The position numbers and the translations under genes were made by a program. DNA of 64,000 nucleotides from Acidobacteriota bacterium (GTDB taxonomy: Bacteria; Acidobacteriota; Thermoanaerobaculia; Thermoanaerobaculales; Thermoanaerobaculaceae), in the NCBI GenBank assembly GCA_003133645.1, contig PKYI01000200.1, forward strand, positions 1 to 64,000, read 5' to 3'. Shown here piece after piece: positions 1 through 9,547 of the stretch. Positions within the stretch are counted from its first letter, which is position 1; every line of letters starts with the position of its first letter. The notes under the pieces were generated by a model. It was not told where the DNA came from. It saw only the letters and a program-made list of their open reading frames with translations, and searched no databases.

Positions 1-1
1 G

Positions 2-385
2 GCGCCCGGTGCGCCGCCCGCCGCCGCCCCCGGCGCCGCGCCGGGCGGCCCCAACCCAATCGCCTCGGCGGCCGGCGGCATCGCGCTCGGGGCCGGAGGC
101 GCCGGCGAGGAGCCGTTCCCGTTCTCGTACTACCTCAACCGCGTGCTGGCGCTCATCGAGGGCAACTGGTTCCGGCCTCCCGCCTCCGCCGGAACGACGT
201 GCCAGGTCCGCTGCGTGATCGCGCGCTCCGGCCGCCTCGCCGAGGCCGGCCTGGAATCCGCGAGCGCCTCGCCGGCGTTTGACCGGGCGGCGTTGCGGGC
301 AGTGTATGCTGCGGCGCCGTTCCCGCCCCTCCCGGAAGGGTTCGGGGGGACGGAATTGACGTTACACCTGGAGTTTGGCCCTTGA
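2..385 (+). CDS. TonB/TolA C-terminal domain protein (5' truncated by window edge)
   Basis: Frame-2 reading gives ...FSYYLNRVLALIEGNWFRPPASAGTTCQVRCVIARSGRLAEAGLESASASPAFDRAALRAV..., TonB C-terminal-like; directly upstream of tolB. Confidence 0.7.
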   Translation, partial: APGAPPAAAPGAAPGGPNPIASAAGGIALGAGGAGEEPFPFSYYLNRVLALIEGNWFRPPASAGTTCQVRCVIARSGRLAEAGLESASASPAFDRAALRAVYAAAPFPPLPEGFGGTELTLHLEFGP

Positions 386-1671
386 TGAACAGGACCTTGG
401 CATTGTTCGCGGTCGCACTGGCGGTGGGGCAGCTCGCCATCGCCCAGGACGAGGTCTACCTCAAGGTCACCAACCCCGGCTTGTCCCGAGTGGTGATCGC
501 CGTCCCGGAGTTCGCGTCCCGCCCGGGGACCGATCCGGCGGCGGCGGCGCTCCTCCTCGCGACCCTCCGGAAGGATCTCGACGAGACCGCCGTGGTCGGC
601 GTCGTCCCGGCGGAGAACGCCAAGCTCGTCGTCGTCGACCCAACCAACCCGACCCTGACCCGCCAGCGCTGGCGCGCGGTGGGCGCCCAGTTCCTCCTCG
701 ACGGCAGCTTCGCCGGCGCCGGCAACCAGCTCGTGCTCGAGACCCGGCTCTGGGACCTCACCTCGGGCGAGGTCGCCTACTCGCGGCGCATCCAAGGCAC
801 CGTGAGCCTGGCGGCGACGATGGCCCACACGTTGGCGAACGAACTGGTCCACCTGTTCACCGGCCGCCCGGGCCCGTTCCTCTCCCGCATCGCGTTCGTT
901 TCCGATCGCACCGGCGCCAAGGAGCTGTGGGTGATGCGCTGGGACGGGACCGAGGCGCAGCAGCTCACGACCTATCGGTCGATCGCGCTCTCTCCGGCGT
1001 GGTCGCCCGACGGCGAATGGCTCGCGTTCACCAGCTTCCTCCGCGGGCCGCCGCAGCTGTTCGTTCTCCGGCCGACGCAGGGGTACCTGAAGACGCTCTC
1101 GACGCTCCCCGGAGTCAACTCGTCCCCCAACTTCTCGCCCGACGGGAAGACCGTCGCGTTCGCGGCCGGAGCGGCCGGCGTGACCGATGTCTACGTCGTG
1201 CCGGTCGATGGCGGAACGCCGATGCGGCTGACCCACACCCTCGGGATCAGCACGCAGCCCGCGTGGTCGCCGAGCGGCCGGCAGATCGCGTTTACGTCGA
1301 ACGCGGGCGGCTCCCCCCAGCTTTACGTCATGGACGCCGAGGGGACGAACGTCCGCCGGCTCACCTTCGACGACACGTACGCCGACGAGGCCGCCTGGGC
1401 CCCGGACGGCGTCAAGATCGCCTACACGACGCTGGTCGGCGACCGTTTCCAGATCGCGACCCTCGACCTGAGGACGAACGCGCGCACCATCATCCCCGGC
1501 CCCGGCAACAACGAGTCGCCGTGCTGGTCGCCTGACGGCACCGTCCTCGCGTTCGTGTCCGACCGTACGGGCGCACGGCAGATCTTCATCACGGACCCGG
1601 CCGGCAGGCCACAGCAGATCACCGACAAGGGGAACAACATCCAGCCGGCCTGGGTTGCGCAGGTTCAGTGA
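382..1671 (+). CDS. tolB: Tol-Pal system beta-propeller protein TolB
   Basis: Signal peptide, TolB N-terminal domain, repeated WSPDG propeller motifs; upstream of pal. Confidence 0.93.
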   Translation: MMNRTLALFAVALAVGQLAIAQDEVYLKVTNPGLSRVVIAVPEFASRPGTDPAAAALLLATLRKDLDETAVVGVVPAENAKLVVVDPTNPTLTRQRWRAVGAQFLLDGSFAGAGNQLVLETRLWDLTSGEVAYSRRIQGTVSLAATMAHTLANELVHLFTGRPGPFLSRIAFVSDRTGAKELWVMRWDGTEAQQLTTYRSIALSPAWSPDGEWLAFTSFLRGPPQLFVLRPTQGYLKTLSTLPGVNSSPNFSPDGKTVAFAAGAAGVTDVYVVPVDGGTPMRLTHTLGISTQPAWSPSGRQIAFTSNAGGSPQLYVMDAEGTNVRRLTFDDTYADEAAWAPDGVKIAYTTLVGDRFQIATLDLRTNARTIIPGPGNNESPCWSPDGTVLAFVSDRTGARQIFITDPAGRPQQITDKGNNIQPAWVAQVQ

Positions 1672-1735
1672 GACGGGTTGGCAAGTCCACGGCGCTTGGT
1701 GTACAGTCCGCTCGTCGAAAGCGAAAGGAGGCATT

Positions 1736-2338
1736 GTGTCTACTCTCTGGAACAGCAAGGCCTTAGGTCCCGTTCTGCTCGGCGTTCTCCTGATTGCCGC
1801 GGCGTGCGCCCACCGCCAGGCGGTGGTCGCGCCGGAACCCCAGAGCGTCCCGGCTCCGGCTGCGGCCGCGCCCGCCCAGGAAGCCCCGGGTGCCGGCACG
1901 ACGACCGTCGCGCCCGAGCCCCGCATCAGCCCCGCCGAGAACCCCGAGGGCGGGATCAGAACCAGCGAGCTCCCGGCCGACCTCGAGCAGCTGAACAAGG
2001 CCGGGTACCTGAAGGACGCGTTCTTCGACACCAATAAGTCCGCGCTGCGCCCCGACGCGCGCGACGCCCTCGCCGCCGACGCCGCCTGGCTCAAGGAGCA
2101 CCCCACGGTCAAGCTCACGATCGAAGGCGACTGTGACGAACGCAACACGGAGGAGTACAATCTCGCGCTCGGCTGGCGCCGCGCCAACGCCGCCAAAGAC
2201 TACCTGGTGTCGTTAGGCGTCGGCGCGGGTCAGATCGCGACGATCAGCTACGGGGAGGAGAAGCCGTTCGCAACATGTCACAACGAGAGTTGCTGGTCGC
2301 AGAACCGGCGAGCACACTTCGTGATCACGGCACGATGA
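1736..2338 (+). CDS. pal: Peptidoglycan-associated lipoprotein Pal (OmpA family)
   Basis: Lipobox-like AAACAH; OmpA C-domain FFDTNKSALRPDARDAL...IEGDCDERNTEEYNLALGWRRA; GTG start after gaaaggag. Confidence 0.92.
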   Translation: MSTLWNSKALGPVLLGVLLIAAACAHRQAVVAPEPQSVPAPAAAAPAQEAPGAGTTTVAPEPRISPAENPEGGIRTSELPADLEQLNKAGYLKDAFFDTNKSALRPDARDALAADAAWLKEHPTVKLTIEGDCDERNTEEYNLALGWRRANAAKDYLVSLGVGAGQIATISYGEEKPFATCHNESCWSQNRRAHFVITAR

Positions 2339-2349
2339 GGAGGTGGCGT

Positions 2350-3159
2350 ATGCGATGGCTGATCGTTTCCTGCCTAGCTGTTGGCGCAGCGGGGTGCGTC
2401 TCCAGCGGCGACATCACGCTCCTGCACCGCGAGATCACCGACGTCTCGCGCCAGGTCGAGAACCTCGGCAAGCAGTCCTCCGGGAAGCAGGACCTGCAGG
2501 CGATGAGCACGAAGCTCGCGGACCAGAACGCGGAGGTCCTCAAGTCCAGCGCGGATATCCAGCTCGAGCTGCGGCAGCTGCGCGACCAGATCCAGGCGCT
2601 GCAGTCGAACCTCGACGCGACCAACCAGCGTCTCGGGTCGCTCTCCGCAGAGCTGGCCGCAACGCGCGACAAGCTGACCGCCGCTGCCGCCGCTCCACTG
2701 CCGCCCGCCCAGCCGGGCCCGGCAGGCACCGCGCCCGCCACCGGCCAGACCCCCACCCAACCCGCCGCGACCCTGCAACCCGCGCAGCTCTACAACGCCG
2801 CGTACGAAGACTACCTGCGCGGCAACTTCGACCTCGCGATCCAAGGTTTCTCCGAATACGCCAAGCGTTACCCGACGACCGACCTCGCCGACAACGCGCT
2901 CTACTGGATCGGCGAGTGCTACTACTCGAAGAAGCAGTTCAAGAAGGCGATCGACGCCTTCACCCAGCTGATCAACACTTACAAGACGTCGGACAAAGCG
3001 GCAGCTGCGCTGCTCAAGAAGGGCCTCGCCTATCTCGAGCTCGGCGACCGATCGCAGGCGGTGATCAACCTGCAGTACGTGCTCTACGAACACCCGGGCA
3101 CCAGGGAGGCGGAGCTGGCACGCTCCCGCCTTGCTGCCCTCGGGGTCAAGGTGAAGTGA
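2350..3159 (+). CDS. cpoB: Tol-Pal associated periplasmic TPR protein CpoB/YbgF
   Basis: Lipobox-like AAGC, coiled coil, then TPRs (AYEDYLRGNFDLAIQGFSEYAKRYPTTDLADNALYWIGECYY); follows pal. Confidence 0.88.
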   Translation: MRWLIVSCLAVGAAGCVSSGDITLLHREITDVSRQVENLGKQSSGKQDLQAMSTKLADQNAEVLKSSADIQLELRQLRDQIQALQSNLDATNQRLGSLSAELAATRDKLTAAAAAPLPPAQPGPAGTAPATGQTPTQPAATLQPAQLYNAAYEDYLRGNFDLAIQGFSEYAKRYPTTDLADNALYWIGECYYSKKQFKKAIDAFTQLINTYKTSDKAAAALLKKGLAYLELGDRSQAVINLQYVLYEHPGTREAELARSRLAALGVKVK

Positions 3160-3184
3160 GTCGAAGGGATTCAAGGGAGATTTC

Positions 3185-3466
3185 ATGGCAAAGAGGATCA
3201 AGTCGGGACTGAAGCGTCGTCGTCAGAACGAGGTCCGCCGCAACCGCAACCGGGCGGTGCGCACCCGCGTGCGCAACGCGATCAAGGTGCTGCGCGCCGC
3301 CATCACGTCCGGCGATGCCGGCCAGGTCAAGGAGTTGCTGCCCCGCACGGTGTCCGTCATCGAGGGCGGCGTCCGCAAGGGCGTCTTCCAGCGCAACACC
3401 GCATCGAGGTACAAGTCCCGCCTGACCGTGCAGGCCAACGCGGTGCTGCAGCCCAAGCAGAGTTAG
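3185..3466 (+). CDS. rpsT: 30S ribosomal protein S20
   Basis: MAKRIKSGLKRRRQNEVRRNRNRAVRTRVRNAIK...RNTASRYKSRLT. Confidence 0.93.
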   Translation: MAKRIKSGLKRRRQNEVRRNRNRAVRTRVRNAIKVLRAAITSGDAGQVKELLPRTVSVIEGGVRKGVFQRNTASRYKSRLTVQANAVLQPKQS

Positions 3467-3470
3467 TCCG

Positions 3471-4376
3471 GTGGCGACGCCCGCGCCATTCCCGTCCGCC
3501 CCGCTCTTCCCCGGACGGCTGCTCCGGCGCGGCAAGGTGCGCGACGTCTACCAGGCGGACGGCGAGCGACTGGTCATCGTCGCGAGCGACCGCATCAGCG
3601 CCTTCGATGCCGTGCTCGATCCCGGCGTTCCCGGAAAGGGCATCGTCCTGACCCAGCTCTCGAACTTCTGGTTCGAAAGGCTGGCGGACGTCGTCCCCAA
3701 CCATCTCGTCGCGACCCGGCTCGCGGATTTTCCGCGACCATTCTCCGGGGAGGCGCTGCTCGAAGGCCGCGCTTGCCTGGCGAGGGCGGTCCGCATCGCT
3801 CCCGTCGAGTGCGTCGTCCGCGGGTTCATCGTCGGATCGGGGTGGAAGGAGTACCAGGCGCTGGGAAGCGTGTGCGGGGTCCGGTTGCCGGCCGGCCTAC
3901 GGCAGGCCGACCGCCTCCCCGCGCCGGTCTTCACCCCGTCCACCAAGGCCGAGGTCGGCCACGACGAGAACATCCCGTTCGACGAGGTCGTCCGCCTCGT
4001 CGGTGCCAAGGTGGCCGAACAGCTCCGGGCCGTCTCGCTCGAGCTGTACCGCAGGGCGGCCGAGCTCGCCGAGGCCCGCGGCATCATCATCGCCGACACC
4101 AAGTTCGAGTTCGGCCTCGACGACGAGGGCAGGCTGGTCTGGGCCGACGAGGCGCTGACGCCCGACTCCTCGCGCTTCTGGCCCGCCGACCTCTACCGGC
4201 CCGGGAGCAACCCTCCCTCATTCGACAAGCAGTTCGTCCGCGACTGGCTCGAGGGCTGCGGCTGGGACAAGCGGCCGCCCGCCCCGGTGCTCCCGCCCGA
4301 CGTCGTAGCCCGGACCCTGGCGCTCTACCTCGAAGCGCACCGCCGCCTCACCGGACGGGAGCTGGCGCTCGGGTGA
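3471..4376 (+). CDS. purC: Phosphoribosylaminoimidazole-succinocarboxamide synthase
   Basis: GKVRDVYQADGERLVIVASDRISAFDAVL...IIIADTKFEFGLD...DSSRFWPADLY...SFDKQFVRDWL. Confidence 0.95.
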   Translation: MATPAPFPSAPLFPGRLLRRGKVRDVYQADGERLVIVASDRISAFDAVLDPGVPGKGIVLTQLSNFWFERLADVVPNHLVATRLADFPRPFSGEALLEGRACLARAVRIAPVECVVRGFIVGSGWKEYQALGSVCGVRLPAGLRQADRLPAPVFTPSTKAEVGHDENIPFDEVVRLVGAKVAEQLRAVSLELYRRAAELAEARGIIIADTKFEFGLDDEGRLVWADEALTPDSSRFWPADLYRPGSNPPSFDKQFVRDWLEGCGWDKRPPAPVLPPDVVARTLALYLEAHRRLTGRELALG

Positions 4377-4602
4377 GACGAACGGGAACAGTGGAGAGTT
4401 GAGAGTGAAGACTGGAGAGTTGTAGAAGCAAAGAGAATAGACCGGATGAAGTCCTGTCTTTGCCGACCACGGACCACTGACCACGGACCACGTCTTTCGC
4501 TGCCCGACCCGCGAACCCCGAGCCCCTTCCTTTCGCCGCTTCCGTTTCCCCCGGCCGATGGATATACTTCCCGGACTCTGTGCGACGGGAGGTCGGCTGA
4601 AC

Positions 4603-6696
4603 ATGGCAGCAAACCCAGTCCCCAGTGAGAGAATCAGAAACGTGGCGGTCGTCGGTCACTCCTCAACCGGAAAGACCACCTTGATCTCCGCCATCCTGTA
4701 CGACGCCAAGGCGGTCAACCGGCTCGGCAAGGTCGACAAGGGTACCGCGGTGACCGACTTCGACGAGGAGGCGGTGGAGCGGAAGATCACGATCGCCGAT
4801 GCGTTGGCGTACGCTCACCACCGCGACTGCAAGCTCAACCTGATCGACACTCCCGGATATGCCATCTTCACGACGGAGGCCGTCCAGGGAGTCAAGGTGG
4901 CGGAGGCGGCGCTCATGCTGGTCTCCGCTGTGGCAGGCCCGGAAGTTCAGACAGACAAGATCTGGAAGATCTGCACCGCGACATCCAAACCCGTGATCTT
5001 CGCGGCAAACTGCATGGACCGCGAGCGCGCCTCGGCCTCGCGCACGTTGCAGCAGCTGCAGAAGAGGTTCGGGCGCGAGGTGCTGCCGATTCAGCTCCCG
5101 ATCGGCGAGGAGACCCACTTCTCCGGCGTCGTCGACCTGCTGCGCGGCAAGGCGTACAGCTTCCCGGCCGACGAGAGCGGCGCGATGCAGGAGGTGGCGG
5201 TCCCTGCCGAGCTGAAGGACGAGGCCGTCGCGGCCCGCAACGCGATCATCGAGATGGTCGCCGAGCAGGACGAGGCGCTGCTGGAGAAGTTCTTCGCCGA
5301 GGGGACGCTCGCGGACGACGAGTTGGTCGCCGGCCTCACGAAAGCGGTGGCGGCCCGCAAGCTGTTCCCGCTCATCTTCTGTTCCGCAGGGCGCAACCAG
5401 GCGGTGCAGCCTCTCATGAGCGCGCTGGTGGAACTCGTCCCCAGCCCGTTGGCGTCGCCGGTCTCCGCGAAGAACGTGGCGGGGGAGGAGGTCCAGCTCG
5501 CCCCCGGCGGCGACACGCCGGTGGCATACGTGTTCAAGACGATCGCCGACCCCTACGCCGGGCGGATCACGCTGCTGCGCGTCTTTTCCGGCGAATTCGC
5601 GTCGGACGGCACGTATTACAACCGCCAGCGCGACGTCGCGGAGCGGTTCGGCCCGGTTAACTGGATGCAGGGTAAGGACCTCGTCGCGGTGGAAAAGCTC
5701 GCCACCGGCGACATCGGGGCGGTCGCGAAACTCAAGGAGACGCACACCGGCGAAACGCTGACGAGCAAGGACGGTGCGATCGTCGTGCCCCCGGTTCCGA
5801 TCCCGGAGGCCGCGATTTCCTTTGCCATCGCGGCGAAAGCAAAGGGGGACGAGGACAAGATCGCCCAGGGCCTCGCCAAGCTCAAGGACGAGGATCCCAC
5901 CCTTCACATCGGCCGCGATCCGCAGACCAAGGAGCAGCTCGTCGCCGGCGCCGGCCAGCTCCACGTCGAGATCGCGGTGGCCCGCCTGCACAAGCGGTAC
6001 AAGGTCGACGTCACCCTGCAAGCGCCAAAGGTCCCGTACCGCGAGACGATCACGAGGTCGGTCGAGATCACCGCCCGCCACAAGAAGCAGACCGGCGGCC
6101 ACGGCCAGTTCGCCGAGGCCAAGGTCCGTCTGGACCCCCGGCCGCGCGGCGGCGGTTACGAGTTCGTGGACAAGATCTACGGCGGCTCGATCCCGAACAA
6201 CTACCGCCCCTCGATCGACAAGGGCATCGTCGACGCGGCCGAACGCGGCGCGCTCTCCGGCAACCCGATGGTGGACTTCTCGGTCACGCTCCTGGACGGA
6301 AAATTCCATGCCGTGGACTCGTCCGACATGGCGTTCCGGACGTGCGGGCGGAAGGCCTTCCGCGAAGGCGTGAAGCAGGCCGGGCCGACGATCCTTGAGC
6401 CGGTCATGCACGTCGAGATCACGGCCCCGGACGAGTTCCTCGGCGACATCATGGGCGACCTGAACTCACGGCGCGGACGAGTCCAGGGAATGGAGCCCGC
6501 CGACGGCCAGACGGTGGTGAAAGCACAGGTGCCGCTCGCCGAGATGCTCACCTACTCCCAGACGCTGCGCTCGATCACCGGCGGGAGGGGCGACTTCCAC
6601 ATGGAGTACTCGCACTACGACGAGGTGCCGCGCCAGATTCAGGAGAAGATCATCGCCGCGGCGGTTGGAGGCGAAACCGAGGAGGAGGAGGAGTAG
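4603..6696 (+). CDS. Elongation factor G-like GTPase (EF-G2 type)
   Basis: Full EF-G domain order, P-loop GHSSTGKTT, DTPGY, C-terminal EF-G domains; NKxD motif reads NCMD. Confidence 0.88.
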   Translation: MAANPVPSERIRNVAVVGHSSTGKTTLISAILYDAKAVNRLGKVDKGTAVTDFDEEAVERKITIADALAYAHHRDCKLNLIDTPGYAIFTTEAVQGVKVAEAALMLVSAVAGPEVQTDKIWKICTATSKPVIFAANCMDRERASASRTLQQLQKRFGREVLPIQLPIGEETHFSGVVDLLRGKAYSFPADESGAMQEVAVPAELKDEAVAARNAIIEMVAEQDEALLEKFFAEGTLADDELVAGLTKAVAARKLFPLIFCSAGRNQAVQPLMSALVELVPSPLASPVSAKNVAGEEVQLAPGGDTPVAYVFKTIADPYAGRITLLRVFSGEFASDGTYYNRQRDVAERFGPVNWMQGKDLVAVEKLATGDIGAVAKLKETHTGETLTSKDGAIVVPPVPIPEAAISFAIAAKAKGDEDKIAQGLAKLKDEDPTLHIGRDPQTKEQLVAGAGQLHVEIAVARLHKRYKVDVTLQAPKVPYRETITRSVEITARHKKQTGGHGQFAEAKVRLDPRPRGGGYEFVDKIYGGSIPNNYRPSIDKGIVDAAERGALSGNPMVDFSVTLLDGKFHAVDSSDMAFRTCGRKAFREGVKQAGPTILEPVMHVEITAPDEFLGDIMGDLNSRRGRVQGMEPADGQTVVKAQVPLAEMLTYSQTLRSITGGRGDFHMEYSHYDEVPRQIQEKIIAAAVGGETEEEEE

Positions 6697-6748
6697 CTGG
6701 GGCCGCGGCCCTTGCCACGGATACTTCCGTTGGGACGAGCGAGAGGGC

Positions 6749-6780
6749 TTGACAACCGGCGGCGACCGTGCAAATATAAC
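6749..6780 (+). promoter_or_regulatory. Candidate sigma70 promoter for the csp leader
   Basis: TTGACA at 6749-6754 and an AT-rich -10 (AAATATAAC) at about 6772-6780. Confidence 0.5.
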
Positions 6781-6831
6781 GACGTGAGTTTTTTCGGCAG
6801 TTGCGGAGCAACGCAGAGTTGAGGTAAACCC

Positions 6832-6862
6832 GCCGCAAGGGGCAGCGTCCTTGCGGCTTTTT
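6832..6862 (+). terminator. Intrinsic-terminator-like hairpin inside the csp leader
   Basis: Perfect 9-bp stem GCCGCAAGG / CCTTGCGGC with 8-nt loop, followed by TTTTT, 74 nt before the csp ATG. Confidence 0.6.
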
Positions 6863-6935
6863 GGCGTACGCCGGGACGCTCCCGGCACAGAGAAGGGCGG
6901 CGTCAGAAAGCCGCCAGCAACAAGGAGAAAGCAGC

Positions 6936-7136
6936 ATGGCGCAGGGAACTGTCAAGTGGTTCAACGATACCAAGGGCTTTGGCTTCATCACCCAGGAGGG
7001 CGGCGAGGACGTGTTCGTCCACTACACCGCCATCGCCGGCGAGGGCTTCCGCACTCTCAAGGAGGGCGCGAGGGTCGAGTTTGACGTCGTGCGTGGCCCC
7101 AAGGGCCTGCAGGCGGCGAACGTCCGCGCGATCTGA
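6936..7136 (+). CDS. Cold-shock protein (CspA family)
   Basis: [69 protein letters not shown] aaggag. Confidence 0.95.
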   Translation: MAQGTVKWFNDTKGFGFITQEGGEDVFVHYTAIAGEGFRTLKEGARVEFDVVRGPKGLQAANVRAI

Positions 7137-7159
7137 CGATCGGCTCAGCCGACAAGCCA

Positions 7160-7193
7160 GGGGCGGCGCTTCGGCGCCGCCCCACGTTTTTTT
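7160..7193 (+). terminator. Rho-independent terminator of csp
   Basis: GGGGCGGCGC-TTCG-GCGCCGCCCC followed by acgTTTTTTT. Confidence 0.9.
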
Positions 7194-7242
7194 GGTCGCA
7201 CCCCCCGTCCCCCACCCGGACGTCACCCCCAGCGGGCGAACC

Positions 7243-7836
7243 TCAGCGCGGCGGCTGCGAGGCCCTGACCGGGATCGGCAGCTCGATCCGGCTGCGCGGA
7301 GCGCCGTAGTACGGCCGGTAGCCGAGGTCGAGCTGCTCGTACGGGCCCTTCTGTAGCAGCTGGTCGAGTCCGACGACGGCCTCGGCGCGGCCTGCGAACG
7401 CCATCTCGTGCGTGCGCGACATCACGATCGCCTCCTTTGGGCAGGCGTCGACGCAGAAGCCGCAGTAAACGCAGCGCAGGAGGTCGATCGTGAAGACCTT
7501 GGGGCGCTTTTCGTACTCGATTGTCGGGCTGGCTGGGTCCTCCTCCGCCTCGATGTGGATGCACTCCGCCGGGCAGGCCTCCTCGCACATGTAGCACGCG
7601 ACGCAGCGCGGCGACCCATCTGGCCTCGCCAGCAAGATGTGGCGGCCCCGAAGACGCTCGGAGTACTCCCGCTTGACCTCGGGCCACTCGACGGTGACCG
7701 TGTACTTGCGGGCGAAGAGGTTGCCCAGGAAGTGACGCAGGGTCACGGCCAGGCCTTTCGCAACCTCGACCAGGTAGAAGCGCTGCAGGGTGCCCAGCGG
7801 CTTGGGATCGCACACGACCACGTCGCGGGTCATCAT
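7243..7836 (-). CDS. nuoI: NADH-quinone oxidoreductase subunit I
   Basis: Two 4Fe-4S motifs (CVACYMCEEACPAECIHIE; CVYCGFCVDACPKEAI). Confidence 0.92.
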   Translation of the reverse strand: MMTRDVVVCDPKPLGTLQRFYLVEVAKGLAVTLRHFLGNLFARKYTVTVEWPEVKREYSERLRGRHILLARPDGSPRCVACYMCEEACPAECIHIEAEEDPASPTIEYEKRPKVFTIDLLRCVYCGFCVDACPKEAIVMSRTHEMAFAGRAEAVVGLDQLLQKGPYEQLDLGYRPYYGAPRSRIELPIPVRASQPPR

Positions 7837-9530
7837 CGGTCGAGCTCCCCGGCGATCACGTTGAAGCTGCCCAGCATGGCAACGGCGTCGGATACCGTGT
7901 TCCCTTCGAGCATATGGGGGTACGCCTGGAAGATCGCGAAGCACGGCGGCCGGACCTTGATGCGGTACGGCTTGCCTCCCCCGTCGGAGACGATGTAGTA
8001 GCCAAGCTCCCCGTTCGCCCCTTCGCTGAAGCCGTACCCTTCTCCGGCCGGGACCTTCATGCCCTCCATGATGAGCTTGAAGTGCCAGATCAGGGATTCC
8101 ATCTCCGTGTAGACCTTCTCCTTGGGAGGCAGCGCGACGTTGTGGTCGTCAACGATGACCGGGCCCGGTTCGAGCCGCCCCAGCGCCTGCTCCACGAGCG
8201 CGAGCGACTGCTTGATCTCCTCGACGCGAACGAGGTAGCGCCCGTACGTGTCGCCGGCGTGCGACACCGGCACCTTGAAGTCGTACGTCTCGTAGCCCAG
8301 GTACGGGTAGGCCTTGCGGACGTCGTAGGCGACGCCGCAGGCGCGCAGGCACGGCCCGGTCCACCCCCAGTCCACCGCGTCCTCGGCCGAGAGCCTGCCG
8401 ATCCCCTCGGTGCGGTCGCGGAAGATCCGGTTCTCGGTGATCAGCGTCTCCATGTCGCCGATGAGCGTCGGGATCCGCTTGAGGAGGTACCGCACCGAGT
8501 CCGCGAAGTCGTGCGGCACGTCGTGCGAGAGCCCCCCGATGCGCACGTACGACATCGTCAGGCGGCTGCCGCAGCATGCCTCGAGCAGCGAGTAGATCTC
8601 CTCCCGCGCCTCGTACATGTACAAAAAAGGCGTCATGGCGCCGAGGTCGTTGAGGTTCGCCCCGATGTCCACGATGTGGTCCATAATCCGCGAGAGCTCC
8701 GACAGGATGAGACGGATCGTCTGAGCCCGCGGTGGTGCCGACACTCCGAGCATGTTCTCGACGGCGAGCGCGTAGCCGACGCCGTTCATCATCGCCGAGC
8801 AGTAATTGAGGCGGTCGGTGTACGGGATCACCTGGTTCCAGGTGTGGCTCTCCGCCATCTTCTCGAAGCAGCGGTGCAGGTACCCGATTTCGACCTCAGC
8901 CTTGGTGATGATCTCGCCGTCCAGCCTGACGACCATGCGCAGGGTGCCGTGCGTGGCGGGGTGCGAAGGGCCGAGGTTGAGCACCTGGGTCTCGAAGTGG
9001 TCGGCGTCCTCCGGATGCTCCTTCGCCCACGCCGGCATGTCGTCCTGCTCCGCCTCGCGGAGCAGCCAGCGCTGGCCGGGGTCGTAGTCCTTGCGTAACG
9101 CATGCCCTTGGAACGCCTGGTGGCACAGGATGCGCTTGAGGTTCGGGTGGCCTTCGAACCGGATGCCGAACATGTCGAACGCCTCGCGCTCGAACCAGTC
9201 CGCCGCCCGCCACACGCCGTAGACCGAAGGGACGACGAGGTCGTCCTCCCGCACCGGCACCCTGAGGCGGATCCGCTGCCCGCGTTCGAGCGAGGCCGCG
9301 TGGTACACGACCTCGAAACGCTCGTCGCGACCGGGGTAATCGACGCCGCAGACGTCGAGGAGGAGCTTGAAATCCAGCGCCGGATCGTTCTTGAGGTGGC
9401 GGGCGAGCTCCGGCAACACGCGGCGGTCGACGCGGAAGGCCTGCATCTCCCCGCCGGGGAGCTCTTCCACGCCCGCGCCCTCGGGAAAGATGTTGCGGAT
9501 CACGGCCACCGTCTGTTCGCGGTTCTCCAT
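7833..9530 (-). CDS. nuoCD: NADH-quinone oxidoreductase, fused C/D subunits
   Basis: NuoC domain ([25 protein letters not shown]) followed by NuoD ([23 protein letters not shown]...[13 protein letters not shown]). Confidence 0.93.
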   Translation of the reverse strand: MENREQTVAVIRNIFPEGAGVEELPGGEMQAFRVDRRVLPELARHLKNDPALDFKLLLDVCGVDYPGRDERFEVVYHAASLERGQRIRLRVPVREDDLVVPSVYGVWRAADWFEREAFDMFGIRFEGHPNLKRILCHQAFQGHALRKDYDPGQRWLLREAEQDDMPAWAKEHPEDADHFETQVLNLGPSHPATHGTLRMVVRLDGEIITKAEVEIGYLHRCFEKMAESHTWNQVIPYTDRLNYCSAMMNGVGYALAVENMLGVSAPPRAQTIRLILSELSRIMDHIVDIGANLNDLGAMTPFLYMYEAREEIYSLLEACCGSRLTMSYVRIGGLSHDVPHDFADSVRYLLKRIPTLIGDMETLITENRIFRDRTEGIGRLSAEDAVDWGWTGPCLRACGVAYDVRKAYPYLGYETYDFKVPVSHAGDTYGRYLVRVEEIKQSLALVEQALGRLEPGPVIVDDHNVALPPKEKVYTEMESLIWHFKLIMEGMKVPAGEGYGFSEGANGELGYYIVSDGGGKPYRIKVRPPCFAIFQAYPHMLEGNTVSDAVAMLGSFNVIAGELDR

Positions 9531-9547
9531 TCGCCCCCTCGCTCCGC

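Noticed and set aside
130-2196. Long minus-strand ORF opposite tolB/pal
   Set aside because: Shadow ORF in high-GC DNA; Arg/Gly/Val-rich translation with no family motifs, while the opposite strand has clear TolB and Pal.
6785-6935. c-di-GMP (GEMM) riboswitch in the csp leader
   Set aside because: Some segments (AAACC, GCAAGG) are reminiscent, but the GAAA tetraloop/receptor arrangement of GEMM is not present; treated as an unclassified leader.
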